From Diacronema lutheri (Eukaryota; Haptophyta; Pavlovophyceae; Pavlovales; Pavlovaceae), in the NCBI GenBank assembly GCA_019448385.1, contig JAGTXO010000043.1, positions 261,945 through 325,944 of the forward strand: a DNA stretch of 64,000 bases. The letters run 5' to 3'. The position numbers and the translations under genes are program-made. Positions 9,937 through 20,620 of this stretch are shown here, in pieces. Positions within the stretch are counted from its first letter, which is position 1, and the number at the start of each line of letters is the position of its first letter. Below the pieces are notes generated by a model. It was not told the origin of the DNA. It ran no database searches and saw only the letters and a program-made list of their open reading frames with translations.

Positions 9937-11653
9937 CTAGGCGATATGCGTGCCCTTGAGCGTGTCGCCCTCGTCGAGTGCCTCTGTCGGCTGCTCGAGC
10001 AGCAGGCCGAGGCGCTGCAGGATCTGCTGCGTGTTCGCCGATTGGTTGAGCGTGTAGAAATGGAGGCCGGGCACGAGCTGCGAGGCGACCAGCTGCTTGC
10101 ACAGCGCGACTGTCCAGCTGAGACCCATCTCCTTGAAGCCCTCCGCGTCCTCCTTGAGGGCCTCCGCCTTGGCCACCAGCTCAGCGGGCACGCGTGACTT
10201 GCAAAAGCCCTGCACGCACGCCGCGTGCGGCCGCGCGGCGCCGGGCGCGGCCTTCAGCGCGCAGGAACACGCAACGCTGCACGGCGTGCGGCACGGGAGG
10301 GGGTGGGAGCGCAGCTCGAGTGTCGTGGCGCGCACGCACCGTCATGCGCGTGAAGCCGCCATAGGCAGTAATGAGCATAATGCCCGGCAGGATGGGCGCG
10401 CTGATACCCTTGGCGCGCGCCTGCGTGACAAAGGCCTCAAAGACCTCAAAGTCAAAGAACATCTGAGTGATCACGCAGTCCGCACCCGCGTCGCACTTCT
10501 GCTTGAGGTAGCCCAGCTCGCGGTCAAAGTCGGCGTCGGAGCAGACGAACTGCTCGGCGGACGCGCCCGAGCCGACGGTGACGAGCCGCTTCTGCTCCGA
10601 CGCGCTCAGCGGGCGGCCGAGCTCGGCGACGGGCTTGATCACGTCTGGGTGGCCCTCGGGGTAGCCCGACACCTGGATGCCGAACCAGTCGCCGAACTGC
10701 TGCCGCGTGTACCTGCACCCCGCCGGGGGCGGGCGGGGAGCGCTCGCGACGGCTGAGTTGCGCGCGCGCGCCAAGGGCGCGGCACGCGGCGGTGCTGTGC
10801 GGCGCGCGCACTTGACGAGGTCGAGCGCGCAGGAGAAGCCACCGGCGACCGCCTCCCACTTCTCCTGCCCCTTTGGCGGGTCGCCGCGCAGCGCGACGAT
10901 GTTGCGGATGCCCTTGCGCTTGGCCTCGGCCAGCGCCTCGCCGCACAGCGCCGGCGCCTGGTTGGTGCATGTGAGATGCATGTTGACCTCGATGTCGTGT
11001 GCGGCGTACGCGTCCGCGCAAAGCTCGATCGTCAGCTCCGACGTCGAGCCGCCCGCGCCCCACGTGAAGTCGAGGAAGAGCGGCCGCTGCTGCGCCATGA
11101 GCGCGAGCGTCTGCCGCAGCTTTGCAACACCGTCGGCTGTCTTCGGCGGGAAGTACTCGAACGAGATGAACGGGCGCGTGCCGTTCTCAGAAACCCAGTG
11201 CGCGATCTTGTCGACGAGCTTGATGCTCTTGTGCAGCACCGGCTCTGTCAGCTCGCTCGCGCCGAACCAGCGCGTCGCGTCGGCGCGCGCACCGTCGGCG
11301 TCGGCCGCTGGCTCGACAACGCACGACGACGAACCGCTGCCTAGGTCGCCGCGGATTGTGCCGGGCGCGCACGTGAGGGGCGCGAGCGAGTCGCCAGCCA
11401 TCGCGAGCGCCGTGCTCACCGCCGACGCGCCATACACCACGACGCACACGCACGGGCCCTCGACGAGCGCCGCGGCGCGCGTCGCCGCGTCCGGCTGGCC
11501 AGCGTACCGCGACTCGGCGACCGAGCGCGTGACGTTGAGCATCTTGAGCCCAATCACGGCAAAGCCACGCCGCTCAAAGCGCCCGACGACGTCGGAGACG
11601 AGGCCTCGACGGACCACGTCCGGCATGATGAGCACCGTCGTGAACTCGCTCAT
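9937..11653 (-). CDS. MTHFR: NDPK-like domain fused to methylenetetrahydrofolate reductase
   Basis: Exons 10812-11653, 10340-10712 and 9937-10209 give 495 residues. Residues about 1-130 match the nucleoside diphosphate kinase fold (RRGLVSDVVGRFERRGF, ALAMAGDSLAP, PGTIRGDLG), but the catalytic Lys of the usual VKPD is Met (IMPD), and the NxxHGSD loop reads SCVVEPA, so the phosphohistidine is absent. From about residue 150 it is a full MTHFR TIM barrel: SFEYFPPKTADGV, FLDFTWGAGGST, NIVALRGDPP, VSGYPEGHPDV and LHFYTLN. MTHFR makes 5-methyl-THF from 5,10-methylene-THF using FAD and NAD(P)H, feeding methionine synthesis. The chain ends after the barrel, so the C-terminal SAM-binding regulatory domain of animal, fungal and plant enzymes is missing. 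The start lies 81 bases from the divergent clpR gene. Confidence 0.93.
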
Positions 11654-11734
11654 GGTGTCGTGCGTCGTGTTGCGCGCGCCTTTCTAAATGGCGAGAACAA
11701 AGTCCGGGACGCGCTCTCTCGCGAAGGGGCAACA
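11654..11734. promoter_or_regulatory. 81-bp bidirectional promoter region
   Basis: The only DNA between the MTHFR start (11653, minus) and the ClpR start (11735, plus). It must carry both 5' leaders or the core promoters. It contains a short AT-richer patch (CTTTCTAAATGG) and no clear TATA box. Confidence 0.6.
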
Positions 11735-12746
11735 ATGGCCGCTTTCGCGCTGACGGTGGTGTCGGCCCTCGCGCTCGTTGCGCCGCCGGCGCGCCTCGGT
11801 GCTCCGGCCTCGCGCGCCGGGCGTGGCGTGCCCGCGCGACCTATGGCTGCCGCGCGCGTCGCAATGGGCGCGATCAACATTGACGGCGTGCGCATCGGCC
11901 CGCCGCCCGATTTGCCGTCGCTACTGCTGCACAACCGCATCGTCTATGTCGGCACCGGCCTCGTGCCGCAGGTGGCTGAGCTGATCGTCGCGCAGCTGCT
12001 GTACATCCAGGCACGCTTCGACCACTCGCCCGCCGCCGCGCGGCCGGGCGCCGCCTGCCCACCCGACCGCCCGCCCTTACGCCGCGACGCGCGCGCGCGC
12101 GCGCTCGCGCGCGCGTCGCGCACCCGCGCAGTTTGACTCTGGCGACAAGCCCTACTTCATGTACATCAACTCGCCGGGGACGGCGTCGCAGGACGGGATG
12201 ACGGGCTTTGAGACCGACGCCTTCGCTATCGCCGACACGATGCGCTACATCCGCCCCGAGGCGCAGACGATCTGCCTCGGCATGGCGTACGGCACCGCTG
12301 CGATGCTCCTCGCGTCGGGCGCGCGCGGCAAGCGCGCGATGCTGCCCAACGCGGTCGCGATGCTGCACCAGCCGCGTTCGCGCACGCAGGGCCAGGCAAG
12401 TGACATTTCGCTTCGCGCCAAGGAGGTGCTTTACAACCGGCGGGTGCTTGCATCGCTGCTCGCAGAGCGGTGCGGCCGCCAGCTCGGCACCGTCGAGGAG
12501 GACATGGGCAGGACCAAGTACCTGACCGCGGAGGAGTGCAAGGCGTACGGACTCGTGGACACTGTGCTCCAGAGCGACGCGGTGCGCGCATCGTGCGCAC
12601 GCGTCGCCGCGCCGCGTCGCGGCTCGCGCTGCGACGCTGCACGCGCCGCGCGCCGCGCTGAGCTCGCGCGTGCGGCCCGCGCCCGCGCCGCGCCGCGCGC
12701 CTTACAGAGCCTGCCTGCCGTACCCACCTTCATGAACAAGCTTTAA
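11735..12746 (+). CDS. clpR: Plastid ClpR (non-proteolytic ClpP homologue)
   Basis: Exons 11735-12010, 12132-12581 and 12708-12746, all phase 0, give 254 residues. Intron 1 has a GC donor (CAG|GCACGC). The N-terminus (MAAFALTVVSALALVAPPA then an Arg/Ala-rich stretch) looks like a signal peptide plus transit peptide for a secondary plastid. The ClpP fold is clear: YFMYINSPG, TICLGMAYGTAAMLLASGA, LHQP and AYGLVD. Aligned to ClpP, the nucleophile Ser position (AASMG) is Gly in AYGTA, and the catalytic Asp is Thr in GRTKYL; only His remains. This is the ClpR condition: a structural subunit of the chloroplast Clp protease ring. The start at 11735 was preferred to an in-frame 11660 because it opens the signal peptide. 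Confidence 0.9.
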
Positions 12747-12929
12747 GCTCGACGGGCGCAGGCGGAGCGTCAGAGAATTGGGCGCTCCTCAGAGGGCGTG
12801 TGCGAGTCTGCGAGAGTGGTGATGCTGATCCAATCTAGCCCTTTGGACCTGCGTTGACCCCGGGTGCGTCGTTGGCACTTGAGTCGTTGGCCTCGGGGCG
12901 GAGCGCCTGCGGGCATGTAGCATGGCAAT

Positions 12930-14588
12930 TCAGTAGATGCCGGGCACGAACGTGTAGGGCACGAGCGCCGTGTACCGCTCCCAGTCGCGGCCGTACTTTG
13001 CCGCACACCGCTGCTGGTCGCGGTGTGCACGGTGCACGATCATCGCGAGGAAGAAGACGAAGTAGAAGTAGGGGATCAGCGAGCTGAAGCCGCACGTGAG
13101 GCCCCATGCGAGCGCCTGCCACGCGCGCGGCGTGCGAGGAACGTGGCGCGTTACGCTGCGCGCGCCGGGCGCGCATGGCAGGGCGGAGCACTGGGCAGAT
13201 GCCTACTCACCATCGCAATGTCCGCCGTGTAGTTCACCTTGCGCGCCACGCCCCACCAGCCGGAGGTGAGCAGCTTCGAGCCGTGCTCCGTTTGGATGTA
13301 CTTGGCATCCTGCGGAGGCACGACGCGCGCGGCCGTGCGGGGCGACACGGCGTCGGGTGCGCGCGCGCGCGCAGAACGCGGGGCGACGCACGCGGCGAAG
13401 GGCGCGCACCTTGAGGAAACGTCCCGGCAGCCACGGGAGGAAGAGGCCAATCCTCCAGCGGAAGGTGCCCTCCTGCTGCATCCGGAAGTAGCAACGCTGG
13501 GAGTTGGACACATCCCATACGTACCAGCCGGCGAGGAGCAGCAACAGCGTGGCCGCCGTGTACGCAGCAGAGTGCTCAAAGGGCGGGAGGGAGGCGAGGT
13601 AGATGGACTGGTAGCAGTAGGTGAAGGGGACGCCTGCAAGGTTCCAGAAGATGAGCATCCAACCCCACTTCTCGTAAAAGATGTCCCACGTCACGGGGAT
13701 CCCCTCCTCGCCGCGCATGATCGTGTGCGTGTACAGGCCATGTGCGAGCACCATCAGGCACATTGGCCCAGAAATGCTCCCGTGCCGGCGGAGCTGCAGG
13801 AGCGCGGCGGAGAGGGTGAGGAGGAAGAGCACGATCCACGAGACGCGCGCCTCCGCGAACATCTTGAGGTCGAGCGAGCCGATGCGCGGGTTGAGCGGCG
13901 CTCCCATGAAAAAGTCGTACAGCCGGTGGCCTGACATCCGGTGCTGCGTGCCGAGGCAGAGCGCGCCAACGTAGGCGCCGATCGCGGTCACGTCGGCGAC
14001 GATGATGGCTGATGTCATGTACGCGCCCAGATCTGCCTGAATCCCCGCCAGGTCGAAGGCGCCCGACATGTGGAGCGCTGCGAGGCCTGCGAGCGAGAGC
14101 GTCCAGCAGCCGAGCCCGTTGCAGCAGTAGGAGAGGCGCACGCCGCCAAGGTGGGGGAGCGGATAGCCCTGCACTTCGTGGCCGGGCACGCACATCGCGA
14201 GCACCGCCTGCACAACGATGAAGAGCACGTACGCGCCGACCGTGCGCGCGGTCGGCGCGCAGCCCGTCCGCACCTGGTGCGCAAAGTCGGCCCAGTCCGT
14301 CACCACGAGCGACGCGTTGTTATGCGTGATGCAATACCAAAAGTAGTAAAGCTGCGCGTGCGACCAGACAATGAGCGCCAGCGCGCCCCAGGTCCCGCCA
14401 AACTCGAAGCCCTCCTCCAGTGCCTTGGCCTTGGCGTCGCGCGCGCCGCGCGCTGCGCCATTGTGCTTCGCGACGCCGTTGGCGGCGCCGTTGGCGGCGC
14501 CGTTGGTGGCGCCGTTGGCAAGGCCATGCGCCGCGCCTTTCACCGCGGCGCCGTTGCTGCGCGTCGTCACTCCTGCCGTGATCGTCAT
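12930..14588 (-). CDS. ERG4: Delta24(28)/24(24(1))-sterol reductase, ERG4 type
   Basis: Exons 13410-14588, 13211-13309 and 12930-13115, phase 0, give 487 residues. An Asn/Gly/Ala-rich leader precedes a polytopic membrane protein of the ERG4/ERG24/DHCR7 family: GYPLPHLGGVRLSYCCNGLG, GEEGIPVTWDIFYEKWGW, NLAGVPFTYC, the family signature LLTSGWWGVARKVNYTAD in exon 2, and the C-terminal RCAAKYGRDWERYTALVPY. The FYEKWGWMLIFWNLAGVPF block is closest to ERG4, the last step of C24-alkylated sterol synthesis in fungi. Related reductases act at C14 or C7, so the exact bond is inferred. It would act in the ER membrane with NADPH. It is convergent with clpR. Confidence 0.88.
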
Positions 14589-14752
14589 GGCCGCGACCGC
14601 CCGGAACGCGCCCGCGCAACCAGGCCGGTTGCCGACTTCGGTGTTGGTCGGTCCGAAGATGGGCGAAAGCCGCCGCGGATTGAATTTGCGGGGTCAATTG
14701 ACATCAAGTGTTATCCGGCCGTGACACACGGCGCAGCCAAAGTCACATCGCG

Positions 14753-15461
14753 TCACTCCGTCGCTGCCTCGGGCTCGTCGTCGGCCGCGGCGTCTGCCTG
14801 CGAGCCCGACACGCCCGGCTTATACTCGAGAAGCTCGCGCCCGGGCCCGCTCACGACACGCCGGCGCGCGAGCCGCTCGGTCTCGTCCTCAGCCGCCACC
14901 TCGCCGGTGCGCGTCAGCGAGATGGCCGCCGGCCGCAACGCGTTGATGCCCGAGTGCACGCGCTCAGCAGCCGACCGGCGTGTGAGCTCGATCCGGGCGG
15001 ACAGCTCGTTGTACAGCGCGCTGCCGTCGTCCGCGAGCACGATTAAAAAGGAGTCGGCCGCGCGGAGCTTTTTAATATCCATCGAGTACTCGCGCACCCA
15101 CTCGTAACGTTCGGCCGCGCGCGGCAGCGGCTGCTGCTGCCGCCGCTCGGCCTCCTGCAGCGCCGCCGCCTCGACCGCGTCCGCGGGCAGCAGGTACGCG
15201 AGAAAGTTGGCCGGGCCGGACGGCAACTTGTGCGCCTGAGCCGTTACGCGCGCATAAGGCGGCGAAGGGCGCGCGGCGCGCGGCGCGCGTGAGCGCGCGC
15301 TGCACTGCCACACGGCGCGGAATGTGGTGCAGCGCGCCGCACCTGCCCAACCGCCCGCTCGAGCTGCGCGAGCTCGGCGCCCGTCGATCCGATGGCGCCA
15401 TCGCCGTCCGTGCCACCGCCGAGTGTGGCCACCGCCGGGTCGCCATCAAACCTGGCGCAAA

Positions 15462-15492
<31 letters not shown>

Positions 15493-16931
15493 GGGGCGGG
15501 AGGGGCGGTTGGTGCGCGATGCGCGGTGCCGCGCGGAACGCGGCGGTGCGCTGGTTGCGAATGGTCGCGTCGCGCATCCGTCAAGCTTGGCGCCATACTT
15601 GACGCATGTGTAGATGTTGGGCCAGCATATCGCATCGGGCAGCAGGGGCGCGACGGACACGGCGCGCAGCTGCGGGTTGAGCGGGTGGGTGGGGCCGTCG
15701 GGGCCGTCGCACTGCGCGGCGACGGCCTCGAAGGACAGCTCGATCGCCTCCACCTTCTCCGCCAGCGTCTGCGCGTGCACCGCTGTCGACAGCACACCGC
15801 CGCCGCCACCGCCGTCCACGTCGGCCGCGCGCGCCTGCTCCTGCTCGGCGCTGCCGCGCACAAGGGGCGCGGGGCGGGAGGGCGCACGCGGGGGCAGCGC
15901 GCGCGAGACGGGTTCGGAGCGCGCCATCGCGCCGCCGCGGCGCATCGCACGCGCGCATGTGCTCGCGCCGCCGCCGGCCACGCGCGCGAAGGGGCGGAGC
16001 GCGCGCACTCGGCGGCGGCCGCAGAGGCGGCGGCTGCAACGCCGACGCCGTCCGCGCCGTGCGGCGCCTTGCGCTGGGCGTAGAGGTCGTTGCTCAAATA
16101 CGTGTGCCGGCGGAGCCACGACTTGTGCACCTCGCCCAGCCCACCACCCGGCGGCTTGCGCACGCCTGGCAGCGCCGGCGCGGGGCCGCGGCCCGCGCGC
16201 GCGCCGGCCGCTGCCGCCAGCCCACCCGGTGGATCGACGCCCGGTACGGGGCCGAGGAGCGCAGCGTCTTCGGGTGCGAGGTGGTCGCGCGAGGCGAGCG
16301 CGAACGGATTCATCCGCGCCGCCGGCGACGCGAGCAGGTCGGCGCGCAGCGCGAAGGGGCCGGCCGCGCTCGCGGCTGCCAGATCGAGGACGTGGTGGAC
16401 GCCAATGCCAAGGGTCCCCTCTGCAGGCACCTCCCAGCGGTGCAGCGCCTCGAGGCCGGGCGCGAGGGCCGAGGCGGTGAGCTGCGCAAGGTCATCGCCC
16501 TCCTTGAGCAGCTTGAACTCGACAGGTGGCGGCGGCAGCGCGTTGGTGAAGGGCAGCGCGCAGACGAAATCGTTCTTGATGCGGCTCACGTCGCCGCCAC
16601 GCTTTGGCGGCAGCATCTCGACGGCAGACGCGCCGGCCGGGCGGCTCGCCGGCGGGCGCGCGCCGGACGGAGCGCCACGCGAGGACTGGGCGCCACCGCC
16701 GCCGCCGCCACCGCCGCCGCCGCCGCCTGGGCGGTGCGGCGGCGGCGGCGGCGCGCCGCGCGGCGGCGGCGCGCCGCGCGGCGGCGGCGCGCCACGCGGC
16801 GGCGGCGCGCCGCGCGGTGGCGGCGGCGCGCCGCCGAAGCCGGGCGGCGGCGGCGGCGGCCGGCGGTGCGCCTCGCGCGACTCGTCTCGCGGGCGCTTGA
16901 AGCCGCCGCCTTGCACCACGGCTGCCGACAT
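14753..16931 (-). CDS. PAF1: PAF1 complex subunit Paf1
   Basis: Exons 16009-16931, 15599-15850, 15343-15451 and 14753-15235 give 588 residues, and the four exons join in phase. The N-terminus carries about five PPPRGA repeats and a Gly run. Paf1 landmarks follow: FVCALPFTNALPPPP, WLRRHTYLSNDLY, EKVEAIELSFEA, HPLNPQLRAVSVAPLLPD, the exon 2/3 junction giving VK-FDGDPA, then YEWVREYSMDIKK and SALYNELSARIELTRR near the C-terminus, with an acidic tail. Paf1 is the core of a complex that travels with RNA polymerase II and supports elongation and histone modification. The third exon is preceded by a 30-C tract (15462-15491) seven bases from the acceptor. Donors are GTGCGC, GTATGG and GTGCGG. Confidence 0.88.
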
Positions 16932-17136
16932 GCGCGCGTTCGCCTTCGAGTTGGCCTCGCGCGGCACCCCCCTCGCTCCTCCAAAACGCCGCCCTCGCAG
17001 AAGTCTGCGTTTGGAAAGTTGACCACCGGGCGGGCGGGCGGTCTCGGGGCGAGGAGCGCGCGTTGTCGGGTGGCACGCCCGCTGGCGGCGGCAAAACACC
17101 ACGCCGCCGCGGCCGCGCAAGGCGGCCGCTGCCGAT

Positions 17137-18054
17137 GTGGATGCGCAGATCGCCACGCTCACCGCCGGGCGCACCGCCACGATCCACGACCTGGTCGCCA
17201 ACCCGTACTCGCTCGAGCGCGCGGGCAAGCTGTGTCCCGAGCGTGACCGCATCGCGGTCGAGCTGTACGAGCACAACCTGCGCGAGCTGACGCGGATCCT
17301 GAACGCGCAGCGCGGGATGTGGTGTGTCCGCCTTACCTCCGTCGGTGCGATCGACGAGGCGACGCGCTGCAAGGTTACGCAGCGGCTCGGGCGCGACTGC
17401 TTCACCGTCTTCATCCCGGCGCCGGGCGAGCGGCCGCTCTTCGGGCACACGAACATGCTCAACGAGTCGCAGGCGAGCGTGCACGCCATCATGCAGCGCG
17501 ACGCGACGACGATCGCGACAGCGCAGGAGCGCGCGCACTCCGCGCACAAGGCCGGCCTACTCAGTGCGGAGGACGCGGAGGGCACGCTCGCTGACCTGCG
17601 CCGCCGCTTCGACACGCTCCCGCCGTCCGTCTCGGCGCTGCAGGAGGCGCGGCAGGAGGAGGCGGACGCATTGGTGACGGCGGCGCGCGTGCGCGAGGCT
17701 GCCGAGGCCCTCGCCGCCGCCGAGGCGATGCCATCCTTCGAATCTCTGATGGCGGCGTTTGCTCTCGAGGATGAGCGGCACGGGCGGGGAAAGGGGCACG
17801 GGCACGGGCAAGTACACGGGCAGGGGCACAGGCAAGGGCAGGGGCAGCACGGCCGCCAGACCGCACCGCCCGCTGCGGACGGTGCCGGGCCCGCGGAGCG
17901 CGTCTCGGCAGGGGCTGGCGCCATCCTGAGCAAGAGCGCGCGCCGGCGGCAGGGCAAGAAGCTTCTTGCCGCAGTTGCCGCCAAAGCGGCCGCCGCCGCC
18001 GCCTCGTTGCCCGCGCGCGCGGCGCATGGCGGACTGGGCGGCGCGGACTCCTGA
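17137..18054 (+). CDS. Hypothetical protein, 5' end unresolved
   Basis: An open frame of about 305 codons with protein-like composition in its first 170 residues (TIHDLVANPYSLERAGKLC, FTVFIPAPGERPLFGHTN). An Ala/Glu-rich, probably helical part follows (LQEARQEEADALVTAARVRE), then a Gly/His/Gln stretch (about 17785-17850) and a basic Ala-rich tail. No family is recognised. There is no ATG in frame near the start: 17137 is GTG and the first in-frame ATG is inside the conserved-looking part, so an upstream exon is likely. It is divergent from PAF1 (start 16931) and convergent with MYG1. Confidence 0.6.
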   Translation: MDAQIATLTAGRTATIHDLVANPYSLERAGKLCPERDRIAVELYEHNLRELTRILNAQRGMWCVRLTSVGAIDEATRCKVTQRLGRDCFTVFIPAPGERPLFGHTNMLNESQASVHAIMQRDATTIATAQERAHSAHKAGLLSAEDAEGTLADLRRRFDTLPPSVSALQEARQEEADALVTAARVREAAEALAAAEAMPSFESLMAAFALEDERHGRGKGHGHGQVHGQGHRQGQGQHGRQTAPPAADGAGPAERVSAGAGAILSKSARRRQGKKLLAAVAAKAAAAAASLPARAAHGGLGGADS

Positions 18055-18159
18055 CGCAGTGAGTCGGGCGTCACCAGCGGTCAGTGACGGGCCGTGACGA
18101 GTCCGTGAGTCATCCGCCTCGGCGAGTGGCGGCCTGCTCAATGGCCAGTGGCCACCCAA

Positions 18160-19444
18160 TCAGCATGCGCCGAGCAGCGTCAGCGCCTTGCTTGCGAGCT
18201 GCATCGCACCCTCCTTGGTCTCATGCCCGCCGATGAATCCGGCAGCGTGCACAAAGACGCAGCCGGGGATGGCCGCCGCGTCCGAGAGCGAGCCGTCGCG
18301 CAGCCCGCGCCACGGCTCCGGGAGCGGCAGCTTGGACGAGAAGGAGCCCTCCTCCTGCGGAACGGCCTGCACGCGCCACTGCGCCCTCGCGTCGGCATAG
18401 AGCACATACTTGATGCACGCGGCGGGCTGCACGCCTCGCTCCGCCTCGAGCGCGAGCAGATGCGCCTGCCACGGGCAGCCACCACCGTCGAGAAGCAGGA
18501 GCTGTCGACGCGCGCTGCGCTCCGACCCACTCAGCTGCGCGGCGGCTGCCTCCGATTCGTCGAGCGCGCGCGCAACGATGGCGCGCGCCGGCCACCACTC
18601 GGTGCACAGCCGCAGCACGCACGAGACGAGCTCGCCCGCCTGCGCCAAGGTCGCGGCCGCGCGGCGTGGAGAGAGGGGGAGGGAGGGGGGGGGGCACGAA
18701 ACGTCGGCGCGGGCAATCCGCGCAGCGTGGCGCGCGTGCACGCGACGGCGAGGCGCGCACGGCGAGCTCCATCGCCTGCGCGAAGAGCGCGTTCGTGTCA
18801 TCGGCCGAGACGTCCTCGTTCCACGCAGGGTTGAGGTAGCCGACGCGCGCCGAGAGCGACGTCGACACCGAGTACGCCTTGCCGCCGACGCCGGCCTCGA
18901 TGCCGTTGTCAATGCCGTCGATGTGCTCGATGAAGCCGCCGTACACCTTGTTGTACAGGACGCGCAGGTCGCTCTCGGGCAGCGCCTCAGGCCGCGTCAG
19001 CTCGCGCAGCAGCTCGAGACCGTGGTGCCGCCACACGAGCCCAGCCGACGACAGCTTGACGCTCCGGCCGCACTCGGAGAGGCTCTCGGAGAAGCCGCGC
19101 TGGTGGTGGTCATAGCGGTGACTGGCCGGATCGTACACGCCACCCACGTCGACGAGCACGTCGCACGCCGCGAGCGCCGCAGCGTCGCGCGTGCGCATAA
19201 GCTCGTGCGAGCGGAACGTGGGCAGCATCGCGAGCATCGCGCACGCGAGCGCCTCGTCGCAATGAAAATGGCCGTCGTGCGTGCCAAGGAGTCGCGGCGC
19301 GGGTGAGGGCGCGGCGCTGTGCACGCGCAGGGCACGCACGAGCTCGAGCGCCGAGTCGAGCCGCGGCGCGTAGCGCGGGCGCTTGACGACGTGCATGGCC
19401 GGTTTTTGACTTCTGTACGAAGATTTGAGTCGGTGTAGCGCCAT
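18160..19444 (-). CDS. MYG1: MYG1 family exonuclease
   Basis: Exons 18761-19444 and 18160-18639, phase 0, give 387 residues. The match to MYG1 (UPF0160) runs end to end: LGTHDGHFHCDEALACAMLA, VDVGGVYDP, RYDHHQRGFSE, VKLSSAGLVWRHHG, IDGIDNGIEAG, STSLSARVGYLNP, WPARAIV, LPLPEPWRGLRD, PGCVFVHAAGFIGGH. The His/Asp residues of the DHH-like metal site are all present. MYG1 in yeast and animals is a 3'-5' RNA exonuclease linking nucleolar and mitochondrial RNA processing. Start 19444 adds a basic, Ser-rich leader (MALHRLKSSYRSQK) that could target mitochondria; an internal Met at 19396 is an alternative. It is divergent from ADA2, 89 bases away. Confidence 0.92.
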
Positions 19445-19533
19445 GTTGGAGTGAGCGGCCACTACCCCCCCGGCCCGCGCGTCGCACCGCGCCCGAGCCG
19501 GCCGGGCCGCTCGGCTCGCTCGCTGCGCGCGCC

Positions 19534-20589
19534 ATGGCTGATAGCTCTCCGCGTGCTGCGCCGCACGCGCGCGCGCGCAGGCGTTCGGGCGCGAAGCGTA
19601 AGCGCGCGGCGAGCTTCGGGTTGGGCGATGACGGTCCGTCCGCGCCACGCGCAATGCGCGCCGCCCTGCGACTCACGAGCGAGCCGCGCCGCATGGCCGC
19701 GTGGGCCGTGTGAGTGAGCACGCGGCGCGCGCAACGCGCAGCGCTCACGCGCGCGCACCGCCGTCGCGCCCACGCGCGCTCGCTGCGCGCAGACGACTCG
19801 GAGTCGGGCACGGACGCGGGAGCGTGCGCGGTGGCGCCAAGCGGCTGCTCGTACAAGTGCGAGGGCTGCGCGGTCGAGATGAATTGCGGCGTGGCCACGT
19901 TCATCCGCACGGCCACATCGCGCACCGAGCTGTGCCTCGACTGCTTTGCGGCGGGCGTGCTCGTGCGTGGCCGCGGCCACTCGCGCAGCGAGGGCTTCCG
20001 CGTCGTCTCCCAGCCCGGCCGTGCGCTCCTCAGCGCAGCGTGGGGCGCCGACGAGGAGGAGCGGCTCCTACACGCAATCGAGCGCTTTGGGTGCGCGGCG
20101 TGCGCCGCTGTGCGCGCGCGCGCGCCAGCGTTGCCAGCCGGTGCACACGGCGCTCAGCGCGCGCGCGCCTGGTGCCCTCCCTCGCACGCGCGCGCGCCGC
20201 GCCGCGCAGCTTTGGCAACTGGTCCGAGGTTGCGGCCTCGCTCGGCTCGCTGAGTGAGAAGAGCGGCGCGCAGTGCAGCGCGCACTACTCGCTCCACTTC
20301 TTGTGCAGCAGCGACCAGCTGCGCACTGCCGCGCTGCGTGCCGCGCCCCTCTCCGCCGAGGCCGAGGCAGAGGCGCGCGCGGCATGGCAGGCGGGGCCGG
20401 GCGCGGCGCTCGAGGCGGAGGTGCGCGCGAGGCGCGAGGCAGCCTTTCGTGCGCACGTCGACGCGGTCGGCGCGCCCGCGCTCGCCTACGGCGCGCTCTC
20501 GCTCGACGGCGGCGGCCACGGCGGCGGCGGCGTGGATACGGACGGCGGCGGTGCGCTCGCCAACGGCGGCGCGGCGGGCGAGCCGGCGG

Positions 20590-20620
<31 letters not shown>

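Noticed and set aside
14753-18074. A single 1,000-residue minus-strand protein covering PAF1 and upstream DNA
   Set aside because: PAF1 motifs change frame at GT-AG junctions, and the upstream part is antisense to the gene at 17137-18054.
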